A stretch of DNA of 64,000 nucleotides. Source: JAEXNA01 sp037968995 (GTDB lineage: Bacteria > Vulcanimicrobiota > Xenobia > Xenobiales > JADMJV01). The notes beneath the pieces are model-generated. The model did not search any database. It was not told where the DNA came from and saw nothing but the letters and a program-made list of their open reading frames with translations. Made by a program: the position numbers and the translations under genes. Below, piece after piece: positions 53,131-62,089 of the stretch. The stretch is taken from assembly GCA_037968995.1 (NCBI GenBank), contig JBBKWP010000363.1, positions 1 to 64,000 on the forward strand, given 5' to 3'. The number at the start of each line of letters is the position of its first letter. Within the stretch, counting starts at the first letter, position 1.

Positions 53131-54180
53131 CTAATGACTAGGTAGTATCCGTTTCGAGCTACGAGCCAGCCAAAGGCTGAGCACCGAGAATGCAAGAAAG
53201 AACACTATTAGGACTCCGAGGTCTATGAGTCCATTCTCCACTTGACCTGCCATGAAAAAGCGAGTGCCTCGTTGCAGATAAAAAGCGGGGGAGAATGTGG
53301 CTGCCCGATTCAGGACCGTGCTCAACTCCTGGAGAGCCAGGGGTATGTAAATGACCATGAAGAGCGTGGAGGTCGCAGCGTTGGCCGCGGATTGATTCGT
53401 GCAGATGATTCCCACCAAGATTCCCAGTGCAGAAAAGCTCAGGCATCCGGCAATCAAATGGAGAAGGAGCAATGATGAGGGGAGAATGCTGTTCCCCAAG
53501 AGGACAGCTAAGGTGGAGACGAACGCGAGCGTAAACCCGGCTCCCACCTTTCCTACCCAAAGTTCTACCATGCTGACAGGCGCTGTCAAGACCCCCAGCA
53601 GAGTTCTTTGTTCTTTTTCTTCAATAAATGAGGCGGAACAGACCATCAACCCTGACATTGCGGTAAAAACGAGCCAGTTGGGAAGCAGTCCTCTCGACCA
53701 GTCGTCTTGATCACTTTTTGTTGATAAAGCGCCGTTGATCTCAAGATCGACAGGAACATCTTGTTGAGCGATGGTACGAGCAGCCTCTTCGATGACTTTC
53801 GTCAGCAACGAGGTTCGTAGAGAATTCCTCTCTTTGACGGTCAAGGGTAGCACCGGAAATCGATTTTCCAGGATCTCCGAGCTGAGGTCGGTCGGGATCT
53901 CTAGAATTCCATCCACAACGCCCTTTTCCAGGGCTTCTCGCCCCGCCTCCGCGGAGCCATATGAGCTAAGCTTTACAGCGTCAGAGGTAGCGAGAATGAG
54001 CCCGATACCCTCTCTTTGAGAGCCCACTAGCCCGAGACTGGGCTTGGCGAAGTCGTCTGACGCGGAGACACGAAGAAAAAGTATGCTGCAAACCACCGGG
54101 CCGATGAGTACCAGTAAAAAGGTGCTGTTTCGGAGGGCATCTTCGACGTCACGTCGCCAGATGGCCCAGGCTCGGCGCAA
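53131..54180 (-). CDS. ABC-2 type exporter permease (NatB-like)
   Basis: 349 residues. One membrane helix near the N-terminus (LLVLIGPVVCSILFL), a large extracytoplasmic domain (about 45-165) and five C-terminal helices around FIEEKEQRTLLGVLTAPVS, a hallmark of ABC-2/NatB permeases. The partner ATPase is most likely the split gene at 54842-55605; the SPOR-like protein lies between them. No signature of substrate. Its stop is 142 bases before the rho start; that gap shows no clear signal. Confidence 0.9.
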   Translation of the reverse strand: MRRAWAIWRRDVEDALRNSTFLLVLIGPVVCSILFLRVSASDDFAKPSLGLVGSQREGIGLILATSDAVKLSSYGSAEAGREALEKGVVDGILEIPTDLSSEILENRFPVLPLTVKERNSLRTSLLTKVIEEAARTIAQQDVPVDLEINGALSTKSDQDDWSRGLLPNWLVFTAMSGLMVCSASFIEEKEQRTLLGVLTAPVSMVELWVGKVGAGFTLAFVSTLAVLLGNSILPSSLLLLHLIAGCLSFSALGILVGIICTNQSAANAATSTLFMVIYIPLALQELSTVLNRAATFSPAFYLQRGTRFFMAGQVENGLIDLGVLIVFFLAFSVLSLWLARSSKRILPSH

Positions 54181-54183
54181 CGG

Positions 54184-54786
54184 CTACTCGGCTTCGTCGG
54201 AGGGTTCGGGAGGATCCAGTGGGGTTTCTTCCTGGTCAGCGATGGAAAAACTGTTGTCGAGGTCGCTCACTAGCAGTTCGACCTGATTGGAAGGCACTTC
54301 CATCAAGATGACGCGATGACTTGGTTTCAGAACGGTCTTGGTTCCCGGCACCACTTCGAAGACCATCTTGTCATTGGCGTGGACCCGGTCAGCCATACGT
54401 TGAGCGGCGGCTTTCTGTTTATGGAATCCACCAAGGTAGAGAACCGTTCCGTCGTCGGAGTAACTGAGCTGTTTATGCCCAGCTTTACGCAGAATCTCAG
54501 CCAGCGGCTCAAGCAATGACTTCTTCGTCGACGTCATAGCCAAGCGATAATCTGCTTCCACCGCGGTTTTACGCTTATCGGCCTTCACAATAGGCTCATA
54601 CCCAGCCTTTTTGAACGCGGCCGCGACTCCTTCGGCTTGAGTCGCGTCGTCCACCCAAAGCACGAGCTTCGACTTCTCTTCCGATGGAGCGGGGCCGCTG
54701 GTGATTTTAAGGTAGGCGAGAGCTCCAGCATCCAGAACTAATAGTAGTCCTACAACGCCTATCAGTACTCTTCGAATGTTCGCCAT
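54184..54786 (-). CDS. Membrane protein with SPOR-like repeats
   Basis: 200 residues. A transmembrane helix (VLIGVVGLLLVLDAGALAYL) and an extracytoplasmic domain with two SPOR-like halves (AEGVAAAFKKAGYEPIVK; LYLGGFHKQKAAAQRMADRV), ending in an acidic tail. SPOR domains bind denuded peptidoglycan at division sites; the match here is by pattern only. It lies between the ATPase and permease of the ABC-2 system, three bases before the permease, and may be an accessory of it. Confidence 0.75.
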   Translation of the reverse strand: MANIRRVLIGVVGLLLVLDAGALAYLKITSGPAPSEEKSKLVLWVDDATQAEGVAAAFKKAGYEPIVKADKRKTAVEADYRLAMTSTKKSLLEPLAEILRKAGHKQLSYSDDGTVLYLGGFHKQKAAAQRMADRVHANDKMVFEVVPGTKTVLKPSHRVILMEVPSNQVELLVSDLDNSFSIADQEETPLDPPEPSDEAE

Positions 54787-54841
54787 AATCTCTTCACTCT
54801 CCGCATCGGTTTCTTCGCTCTATTTACCCCGAAGTGCTATG

Positions 54842-55381
54842 TCACTCCTGCCGGGACTTACGTTTGTCGGCCAAGGCCAGGAGTCTTCTTCGCAGGCCTC
54901 CGGCTTCTACGCCGGCGACCTCCTCCACAGTGCCTGTGTGAGAGGCTTTCCCTCCGTCAAGAAGAACCACCCTGCCGCACAGGGCCTCGACTTCTTCCAC
55001 GCGGTGGCTGGTCATCAGCACTCCTCCCCCTTCGCTTGCAAAGCGTCTGATGTCTTCGTAAAGCTCGTCCGTCGCCCCAGGGTCCAGGCCATCAGACGGT
55101 TCGTCGAGGAGCAACAGCTTGGGATTATGCAGAGTCGCTCTGGCCAGATTGAGCCGTTGTTGATAACCTTTGGAAAGCTGACCTGCCGGCCGGTCGGCAA
55201 AGGCTGTGAGACCATAGCGGGTGAGATGAGCTTCGAGATTGATGGAGTGACCGTGAAGCTCCGCAAAGAAGGCCAAATTTCTACGAACGCTCAAGCGGTT
55301 GTAGTGTCCGGCGCCTGAGTGCACCACACCCACCTGGGAGCACCAGCTTCTGTCAGACTTGGGTCGGACGCCGGCGATCAA
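54842..55381 (-). pseudogene. C-terminal part of a split ABC-2 exporter ATPase (NatA-like)
   Basis: 179 residues covering the half after the Walker A domain: the segment NRLSVRRNLAFFAELHG, signature LSKGYQQRLNLAR, Walker B LLLLDEPSDGLDP and the H-loop MTSHR. The Walker A half is encoded just upstream in another frame. Reading through with a -1 shift near 55381 gives the normal join LEPTDGE-VLIAGVRPKSD, so the ancestral gene was one ORF. The local start is TTG overlapping the first stop as TTGA, so two coupled half-proteins, a frameshift mutation, a sequence error or recoding are all possible. Confidence 0.8.
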
Positions 55382-55605
55382 GACTCGCCATCAGTGGGCT
55401 CGAGAAAGCCCGTCGCCAAAAGGAATGTGGTGGTCTTGCCGCTGCCGTTGACTCCTAGAAACCCGACAACTTCGCCCCCCTTCACACTCAGGTCGAGCCC
55501 GTTGAGGACGCCATGTTTCCCGTAGGAAAAGTGGACCGAGCGAAATTCTAGGAGGGATGTCGGTTCGCAAAGACCGTCTCGAGGACTCACGGAACTCGAG
55601 GGCAC
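55378..55605 (-). pseudogene. N-terminal part of a split ABC-2 exporter ATPase (NatA-like)
   Basis: 75 residues from GTG 55605, which overlaps the zinc-ribbon stop as TAGTG. Contains FRSVHFSYGKHGVLNG, the A-loop Tyr and Walker A GVNGSGKTTT, then stops at TGA 55378-55380 after LEPTDGES. The longer frame to 55752 lies within the zinc-ribbon gene and is rejected. The remainder of the ATPase continues in the -1 frame. The intact permease downstream argues that the system may still be used. Confidence 0.8.
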
Positions 55606-56309
55606 TACATGTAGCCCCAGTCCTCTTCGAGTTGGGCGCGGAAGCTTCGATTGAGTCGCATAGCTTCGTTCAGTTTCTCGTTGCCTTCCCACATCAACAG
55701 TAGGGACGCGTCGAGTATGCTTTGTTCGGCGTCGCCGTTGGCGAAGGCGCACATCGCTTCCATAGCCTCTTCGAAATCAAGAATTCCGGTCAATCCCAAG
55801 TCCACTTCATCGGAGTGATGATCGTAGTATCCAGAATCCCGAATCATCTCCATGTAGTTGTTTCTTTGGCCTTCCAGTTTGCCCTTGATGCCCTTGAGCC
55901 AAGCTGAGAAATCTTCTCTCCGGATGCCGCCTAAGCGCACGGCCTCGACCTGTTTGGCAAAGTCGTCGTAACGATGTGTGAGGTCGTTCTCGTGACCTCG
56001 AGGTGCGGGGAGGTTGAGGGGATCTTTGGCATCGATATTGAGTTGGCAATGCGGACATTTGGTGGTTTCCACCGGTACCGTCGCGTCACAAAACGGACAG
56101 TTCTTGATCTCCCCGGAAAGGGCTTCAGGATCGACCGGTTCCCCTCCGTCGGTCGATGCCGACGGCTGAGCAGGGATTGAGGGGTCGACTGATGAGGCCT
56201 CGGGCTCCGAAGATGGGGGCTCTTTCCCTCCGGGCAGGGGCTGCCCACACGAGTGACACTCGGGGCTACCGGGACTATTTGCCGCGCCGCAGAAAAAACA
56301 GACCTGCAT
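55605..56309 (-). CDS. Double zinc-ribbon protein of unknown function
   Basis: 234 residues. Two zinc ribbons: CFFCGAANSPGSPECHSCG (4-22) and CPFCDATVPVETTKCPHC (about 70-87), joined by a Pro/Ser-rich linker; then a helical acidic domain of about 130 residues (EDFSAWLKGIKGKLEGQ). No membrane segment. It lies between two ABC systems with coupling to the split ATPase. Function unknown; protein or nucleic-acid docking is likely for the ribbons. Confidence 0.85.
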   Translation of the reverse strand: MQVCFFCGAANSPGSPECHSCGQPLPGGKEPPSSEPEASSVDPSIPAQPSASTDGGEPVDPEALSGEIKNCPFCDATVPVETTKCPHCQLNIDAKDPLNLPAPRGHENDLTHRYDDFAKQVEAVRLGGIRREDFSAWLKGIKGKLEGQRNNYMEMIRDSGYYDHHSDEVDLGLTGILDFEEAMEAMCAFANGDAEQSILDASLLLMWEGNEKLNEAMRLNRSFRAQLEEDWGYM

Positions 56310-56378
56310 TCCTCATCCTTCCCGAGCGGCTTTCAACGGTTAAGATCCTGTCCCTCCCGGCGTGGCGGGCTGGAGTTA

Positions 56379-57056
56379 TCACCGAGTCCCCTCTCTAAGT
56401 TTCCCGCGCTCTAAGGTTAGAATCCTTTGGGCGAATTGGGCAGCCTGTTGGTCATGAGTGACCATAACTATTGTAATAGTACGTTCCTGATGGATCTGAC
56501 GAAACACCTCCAAGACTTCCATAGTGGAGGTGGCATCGAGATTACCAGTCGGCTCATCGGCCAAGAGCAGTTCGGGAAGGTTGCCGAGGGCTCTGGCGAT
56601 GGCAGTCTTTTGACGTTGGCCTCCAGAGAGTGTCCCAGTCAATTGGTCTCTTTCTCGCTCCATCCCGATGAGGCGCAAGAGTTCCCGCGCCCTTTGTCGG
56701 GATTCGGCTCCACTGAGCCCGGCCAGTTGCATGGGGAGAGTAATGTTCTCGAGAACTGTCAAAGCGGAAAGAAGTCGAAAGTCCTGGAACACAAACCCTA
56801 AGTGCCGCAGTCGGATCTTTTCTCTGAGGGACTCACCATCTTTGGCGACATCACGGTCTCCCAGGTGGATTTCGCCGTGATCCGGGTAGTCGAGGCAACC
56901 CATAAGATATAATAGGCTACTTTTCCCGGCCCCGCTGGGCCCGGTGACGGCGACAAATTGGCCAGAGGGGATCACCAGGTCAACACCGTCGAGCACTTTG
57001 TTTGGTCTAGGACCGCTGTCATAGAGCTTATGGACGCCGCGCAGAACGACTTTCAT
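56379..57056 (-). CDS. ABC transporter ATPase, MacB/LolD/FtsE type
   Basis: 225 residues. Walker A TGPSGAGKSSLL, Q-loop GFVFQDFRLL, signature LSGGQRQKTAIARAL, Walker B LLLADEPTGNLD and H-loop VTHDQ. The FVFQxFxLL and LLADEPTGNLD patterns define the MacB/LolD group, which drives mechanotransmission through FtsX-like permeases. The adjacent permease is directly upstream (4-base gap), so they form one system. Confidence 0.94.
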   Translation of the reverse strand: MKVVLRGVHKLYDSGPRPNKVLDGVDLVIPSGQFVAVTGPSGAGKSSLLYLMGCLDYPDHGEIHLGDRDVAKDGESLREKIRLRHLGFVFQDFRLLSALTVLENITLPMQLAGLSGAESRQRARELLRLIGMERERDQLTGTLSGGQRQKTAIARALGNLPELLLADEPTGNLDATSTMEVLEVFRQIHQERTITIVMVTHDQQAAQFAQRILTLERGKLREGTR

Positions 57057-57060
57057 GGTG

Positions 57061-58380
57061 TCACATCCCCTTCCGAAGCTGAGCGACCAGGTCGATTCGG
57101 CTCACGATGAAACACGGAATGATGGCTCCCACTAGGCCGACAATGAATGATAGGCCCAAGGCCTGCAACATCAACATAGGAGTGACGCCAGCCATGGGGT
57201 AGGGAATCTCCAGAAGAATCCCTACGGCTTTGTCGAGGACGCCAGTTGCGAGATAGCCAAAGAGGAGACCCAAAAATCCCCCCGTGACGTTTAAGAAGAT
57301 CGCTTCGTAGATAATCGTTAACGCGATCACTCTTCGGGATGCTCCAACGGCCCGTAAAGTGGCGTACTCTCCCAATCGTTCATAGGTGGACATCAGCATG
57401 GTGTTCATGCTGGCAGTGATCGCGATGAGAACGCCAACCATAGAGACAGCCACCTGTAGCAGCCATCCGTAGCCAAGGTAGTCTCTGGCGGCGCTAAGGT
57501 ACTGTCGCCGTGTCAGCACCTTAATTTTCTGTACTCCCCCGTACTCGTTGTTTGCCGTCTCAGCTTCTTGGAATTTGGCGACCACGGATTCGATGGCGAC
57601 TTTGGCTTGTTCGACCTGGTCTTCGTTGTTCAAGGTGATCCAGTACTCGTGAACTCCACGGTCTGAGCGCTGCTCTTGGAAGCTCTCAATGGGCGCCAGG
57701 ATAGTGTAGTCCAAGAACCCGTCGGCCCCCATGCTTTCGCCTACACGAAAAGGGATGTCTTCGATCAGTATAACTCCGTTGCTCATCTGCTCTTCAATCT
57801 CTTTGACCAATCCGCGTCCCACGATCAGTTTGCGCGGAACGGGCTTTTTATCACCGAGAGTGGCGACCGGTTTGTCGAGGTTCGGATTCCCTGGCCGTGA
57901 TGTTGAATTGGGTGTCGCGGGAGCCTTTGGAGATTTGTCAGCGGGGTCCGATTTGGCGTGATTGAGATCGTGCGGAGGGTAGGAGAAGCGAGCCCCTTTG
58001 AACACGACGGGTGCGTCCTCTAACGGCATCGCGATGACCGGAATCAAAGTCCGCGTGGCGTCGAACGTCGAACGAATCACGGGGGTCACGGTACGGATGG
58101 AGGGCACTTCTCGAAGGGATGCGCCGAGTTCCTTTCGTAAAGCAGGCCCCCCTCCACCGTTGCCCGACATGGGGCTGGCCGGTAAAGCCGATGATCGATT
58201 GGTGCTGACATAGATGTGCACTTCGCGGCTTCCTAGTTCTCGCTCCACCCTTTGGGTGAAGCCGGCCGCCAGCGACACTAGAGCGACAAAAGACCCGATG
58301 GCGAGAATGACTCCGACCAGGGTCAATAGGCTTCGTTCTTTGTTCCGAAGAACGTTTCGAAAAGCTAGACTCGCGATCAC
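57061..58380 (-). CDS. FtsX/MacB-like ABC permease
   Basis: 439 residues from GTG 58380. One N-terminal helix (LTLVGVILAIGSFVALVSLA), a large extracytoplasmic domain (about 40-300) with a disordered Lys/Pro/Asn-rich insert around 155-180, and three C-terminal helices (VSMVGVLIAITASMNTMLMS, then GASRRVIALTIIYEAIFLNVTG): the four-helix MacB fold. The GTG overlaps the mpg stop as GTGA; the frame to 58437 runs inside mpg and is not needed. Substrate unknown; lipoprotein, peptide or cell-wall signalling roles are possible. Confidence 0.92.
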   Translation of the reverse strand: MIASLAFRNVLRNKERSLLTLVGVILAIGSFVALVSLAAGFTQRVERELGSREVHIYVSTNRSSALPASPMSGNGGGGPALRKELGASLREVPSIRTVTPVIRSTFDATRTLIPVIAMPLEDAPVVFKGARFSYPPHDLNHAKSDPADKSPKAPATPNSTSRPGNPNLDKPVATLGDKKPVPRKLIVGRGLVKEIEEQMSNGVILIEDIPFRVGESMGADGFLDYTILAPIESFQEQRSDRGVHEYWITLNNEDQVEQAKVAIESVVAKFQEAETANNEYGGVQKIKVLTRRQYLSAARDYLGYGWLLQVAVSMVGVLIAITASMNTMLMSTYERLGEYATLRAVGASRRVIALTIIYEAIFLNVTGGFLGLLFGYLATGVLDKAVGILLEIPYPMAGVTPMLMLQALGLSFIVGLVGAIIPCFIVSRIDLVAQLRKGM

Positions 58381-58967
58381 CTGCGACTCCTGCGGGAGAC
58401 TTCGGACGAATGTTTCAGCCAGAACCTGAGCGGCCATTCCACGGCTTTACTGATCCCAATCCGAGGACCACGGTCAATTTCGTGTTCGGAGATTTCCACA
58501 GAGGGCGGCGTTAGCCGGACCGGGCCGGAGGCCAATGATAGACCGCTCCAACTCAACTGGAGGCCTAGGGCTTGGCCCAGTCGACCAGGTCCGTTGGCAA
58601 GATTGTCCGCACGGCCCCTACGTGCGACAACGATATCTCTGCCGTGGAGAACTTCCCCCGCGCGAATCAAGACCGCACCAGGACAACCTGGTGTATGACA
58701 GACCACGTTGAAGCAGAGGTGAATGCCGTAGCTACGGTAGATATAGTTGTGTCCTGTTGGACCGAACATCGCTTGATTGCGGGTAGTCTTACCTGCGAAC
58801 GCGTGGGAGGCGGGATCGAGAAAACCGAGGTAGGCTTCAATTTCGACAATGGTGATGACCACCTGATCGCATTGAAGTTTCCATCCCAGAAGTTCTGGAG
58901 CGACCACTTCAGGGGAGCGAGCAAAGAAATCGACGGTCCGCTGACCACTTAGCTCGCTGCGAACCAA
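58377..58967 (-). CDS. mpg: DNA-3-methyladenine glycosylase (AAG/Mpg family)
   Basis: 196 residues. Removes alkylated purines in base-excision repair. Motifs: FFARSPEVVAPELLG, catalytic Glu region IVEIEAYLGFLDPASHAF, TTRNQAMFGPTGHNYIYRSY with the intercalating Tyr, VLIRAGEV and NGPGRLGQALG. TTG 58967 is chosen: it overlaps the PolX gene end and gives the normal family length; the frame further upstream lies inside polX. The pairing with PolX puts two repair proteins together. Confidence 0.93.
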   Translation of the reverse strand: MVRSELSGQRTVDFFARSPEVVAPELLGWKLQCDQVVITIVEIEAYLGFLDPASHAFAGKTTRNQAMFGPTGHNYIYRSYGIHLCFNVVCHTPGCPGAVLIRAGEVLHGRDIVVARRGRADNLANGPGRLGQALGLQLSWSGLSLASGPVRLTPPSVEISEHEIDRGPRIGISKAVEWPLRFWLKHSSEVSRRSRR

Positions 58968-60634
58968 GTCTTGAGTCGCTCCGCGGGCCAAGTGTTGATG
59001 ACGCGATCCTTGCTGAGACCGGCTCGACGGGCCATGTCCACGCCGTGGCGCAAGTTTGCAAACTCCCCCAAGGAGTGAGCATCGGTGTTGATAGCGATAA
59101 AACAACCCGCATCGACCGCCAAGTCTAGAAGGGATTCGCTGAGGTCCAGTCGCCTGGGGTTGGCGTTGATTTCGATCGCGACTTCGTGTTTCGCGCAATG
59201 GTCGAAGACCACTTTCCAGTCCGCGACATATCCTTCTCGTTTGCCGATCAGTCGTCCGGTCGGATGCGCCCAGATTTTAACTTTGGGATGTTGCAAGCCG
59301 CGAAGGAGACGATCCGTCATGGTGCGGCCGTCGAGATGGAACATCGAATGCACGGCCCCCACGACATAGTCTAGTTGCTCTAAGACGTCGTCGGGGTAGT
59401 CGAGAGTTCCATCCTCTAAGATATCGCATTCGTTGCCCATGAAGAGGTCAAAGTCGTGATGGGCTTGATTCCAGGTTTTTACACGCTGAGCTTGCTCGAG
59501 GAGTCTTTCGACGGTCAGACCGTTGGCGATGACGAGCGAGCGAGAGTGATCGGTAACTCCATAATAGCTGTGGCCCCTTCGGAGCGCCTCGGAGACCATG
59601 GCCTCAAAGCTTTCCTGACCATCAGAATCTGTGCTATGGGCGTGCAGATTCCCTAAAATGTGGCTCACCTCTATCAACTCGACGGGAACGCTTGACCAAA
59701 GGTCCTGGCGGTGACGGACCTCCGGTGCCGTGTTGATAATCCCAAAATAGTTTAGCATAGAAGTTTCGTCAGTAGGCTGATTTTGGTCCGATGTTTGGCT
59801 GAGAGCCTTAATGTGGTCGACCAACTCCGGAGGGCCCGTCAGATTCATCATCTCCCAAGGAGCGTCACTGGGAAGACACAAAGAGACCTTGACTGGGCAA
59901 CCCGAGGGATGTTGAAGCTCAAAGGACCCGTCTCCTACCACGAAATCCGTTTTCTCACTCTCGAGGCGTTCGGCGAGCGCTTTTTCAGTCTGCTCGCAAG
60001 CCGAGGTGACAACTAAGATGTCGATCTGGGTCGTCTCCGGGACCTTGCGCCGAACCTCGCCCACCACGGAAACGTTTTCCACCGCGACGAGGTCTTTCAG
60101 GCTCTCAAGAATCTGCTGGGACCATTTTTCCGCCTGACTTTTGAGGTACGTCGGGACACGATCTGCTGCCCGTTCTACTTCGAGAAGGAGCTTCTCTTGC
60201 ATTCTCTTGGAGAAGCCTTTGAGCTCAGAAACTTTGTCGGTCGACAGCGCCTCCCTCAGGTCATCAAGTGAAGTGACGCCGAGTTCCTTGTGAAGGAGAG
60301 CCGTCTTTTTGGGACCCAAGCCCGCTAAGTTGGAGACGGCCAAAAGGCCGACCGGAATTTCCGCCCGCAGCTCTTCCAGCAAGGGAATGGTCCCATGCTC
60401 TAAAAAAGACTCAAGCTTCTCGGCGATAGCCTTCCCCACCCCCGGAATCGTTTCCAAAGCATCCCGCTCCCGCAGGCTGGCAAGGTCCGTTTCCAGTTGG
60501 CGTAAGACCGAAGCCGCCTTGACATAGGCCTTGATTTTAAAGCGATTTTCGCCACGCAGCTCAAGATACTCAGCGATCTCAGAGAACGCGAGCGCGGCGC
60601 GATCGTTTGTGGGAAAAACAGCGGTGGTCGTCAT
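58949..60634 (-). CDS. polX: PolX-family protein: degenerate polymerase domain plus intact PHP domain
   Basis: 561 residues. The N-terminal HhH lyase-like region (about 1-150; ETIPGVGKAIAEKL) and nucleotidyltransferase palm (about 150-310) are followed by a C-terminal PHP phosphoesterase (about 330-561). The PHP metal motifs are intact: NLHAHSTDSDG, GVTDHSRS, GNECDI, GAVHSMF, IWAHPTGR, EINANPRR and NTDAHS. In the palm, the usual GSxRR...DID reads GEVRR...QID (first Asp is Gln 203), and the third Asp position is Lys (VKVS, about 249). DNA synthesis is therefore unlikely; a PHP 3'-5' exonuclease or endonuclease for repair is the probable role. Confidence 0.92.
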   Translation of the reverse strand: MTTTAVFPTNDRAALAFSEIAEYLELRGENRFKIKAYVKAASVLRQLETDLASLRERDALETIPGVGKAIAEKLESFLEHGTIPLLEELRAEIPVGLLAVSNLAGLGPKKTALLHKELGVTSLDDLREALSTDKVSELKGFSKRMQEKLLLEVERAADRVPTYLKSQAEKWSQQILESLKDLVAVENVSVVGEVRRKVPETTQIDILVVTSACEQTEKALAERLESEKTDFVVGDGSFELQHPSGCPVKVSLCLPSDAPWEMMNLTGPPELVDHIKALSQTSDQNQPTDETSMLNYFGIINTAPEVRHRQDLWSSVPVELIEVSHILGNLHAHSTDSDGQESFEAMVSEALRRGHSYYGVTDHSRSLVIANGLTVERLLEQAQRVKTWNQAHHDFDLFMGNECDILEDGTLDYPDDVLEQLDYVVGAVHSMFHLDGRTMTDRLLRGLQHPKVKIWAHPTGRLIGKREGYVADWKVVFDHCAKHEVAIEINANPRRLDLSESLLDLAVDAGCFIAINTDAHSLGEFANLRHGVDMARRAGLSKDRVINTWPAERLKTWFAAS

Positions 60635-60673
60635 GGGGCTACGCTAGGGGCCGGGGGCCAGTTTGGCCAAAGC

Positions 60674-62029
60674 CTAATGCTCGACGTTCCCCTTATTACG
60701 ACGAAAAATAGCTGGCTCTAGTTCAATGTCCTTTAAGGCGCTGCCGAAAGTAATCTCTTCCTTCAGAGCGCCCAAGCTGAAGCCGCTGTCGTCATCGTCG
60801 AGCGGAGCGGGAGAACTCGATTGGAAGCCAGTCGCGACTACAGTGATGCGAATCTCCCCTTCCATCCGTTCGTCAGTGACCGACCCGAAGATGATCTGTG
60901 CTTCAGGATCGACGGCCTCAGAAATGATTCTGGCCGCCTCGTGGAGTTCGATCAGCGTCATATCGTTGCCACCGGTGATGTTGAAGAGAACTCCTGTCGC
61001 TCCATCGATGGAAGCTTCCAAGAGCGGCGAGCTGATAGCGGCCCTGGCGGCTTCCACTGCTCGGTTTTCACCGGAAGCGATTCCGATGCCCAGCAGAGCC
61101 GACCCGGCATCAGCCATAATCGTTTGCACATCCGCGAAGTCGACGTTGATGCGGCCCGGGACCGTTATGATCTCGGAGATTCCCTGAACTCCGTTGCGCA
61201 AGACGTCATCAGCCAATCGGAAAGCCTCGGAGATATTCTCTTTTTCCGACACGATCTTCAAAAGACGATCGTTGGGTATGGTGATGATCGTATCGACACG
61301 ACTTTTCAGTTCTTCTATGCCTTGTTCGGCCATCTGCATGCGTCGTTGGCCCTCGAAGGAAAAAGGTTTGGTGACAACAGCCACGGTCAGAGCGCCGGCT
61401 TTACGAGCCAGTTCGGCGACCACAGGTGAGGCACCGGTTCCCGTTCCCCCACCCATTCCGGCCGTAATGAAGACCATGTCGGCCCCTTCGAGAGCTTTAA
61501 GCACTTCGTCGGCGTTCTCTTCCACGGCCTTGCGACCGATCTCGGGCGCTGACCCCGCGCCTAGGCCGCGGGTGACCTGGGAGCCGATGTGGATCCGTTG
61601 GTCCGCGTCACAAAGAAAGAGCGCTTGAGCATCAGTGTTGATCGCGATGAATTCCACACCGCCGAGCCCTTCTTGGATCATGCGGCTGACCGCGTTACAT
61701 CCCGCTCCACCGACCCCGATGACTTTGATGCCGGCGAAGTGTTCCAGTTGATGTCGCTGCTCCGACTGCGGCGAGGGCTTTACCGGTGTGGTCAGACCTT
61801 GAGCCACAACGCTGGGCTTCACGATCGGATCCGGAGCAGTGCTCTGGATTGGAGGAGCCACGGGCACGACAGGCCGCGGCCGCGACAGCGTCGGCTTCTG
61901 GGACAGGGTCGGCGTCGACGCGGTTGGGGGAAGTGGCTCTAAAGAGGGTTCCAAACTCGGTTCGAGGGCCGGACTTTGCGAGGCCTCGTTTGTTTCGGCA
62001 CCTTGGCTTGCTTCGTAACTTTCTTCCAT
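60674..62029 (-). CDS. ftsZ: Cell division protein FtsZ with N-terminal disordered extension
   Basis: 451 residues from ATG 62029 (AAAAGG upstream). The GTPase core (about 99-400) has IKVIGVGGAGCNAVSRM, tubulin signature GGGTGTGA, and T7 loop INVDFADVQTIM. Before it lies a Pro/Ser/Glu-rich extension of about 95 residues (for example ALEPSLEPSLEPLPP), where E. coli FtsZ has about 11. The C-terminal linker is short (about 30) and ends with the conserved peptide ELEPAIFRRNK, which binds partners. No ftsA is near. A TTG 62089 extension is rejected for lack of homology. Confidence 0.97.
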   Translation of the reverse strand: MEESYEASQGAETNEASQSPALEPSLEPSLEPLPPTASTPTLSQKPTLSRPRPVVPVAPPIQSTAPDPIVKPSVVAQGLTTPVKPSPQSEQRHQLEHFAGIKVIGVGGAGCNAVSRMIQEGLGGVEFIAINTDAQALFLCDADQRIHIGSQVTRGLGAGSAPEIGRKAVEENADEVLKALEGADMVFITAGMGGGTGTGASPVVAELARKAGALTVAVVTKPFSFEGQRRMQMAEQGIEELKSRVDTIITIPNDRLLKIVSEKENISEAFRLADDVLRNGVQGISEIITVPGRINVDFADVQTIMADAGSALLGIGIASGENRAVEAARAAISSPLLEASIDGATGVLFNITGGNDMTLIELHEAARIISEAVDPEAQIIFGSVTDERMEGEIRITVVATGFQSSSPAPLDDDDSGFSLGALKEEITFGSALKDIELEPAIFRRNKGNVEH

Positions 62030-62089
62030 CTCACACCTTTTCTTGACCGGTCCCACCAGCATTGGTAAAACACTTGGATCTGAGCCCAA

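Noticed and set aside
52989..53195. 69-residue N-terminal extension of Rho
   Set aside because: It overlaps the ABC permease end, has no Rho homology, and ATG 52988 has GAAGGAG upstream.
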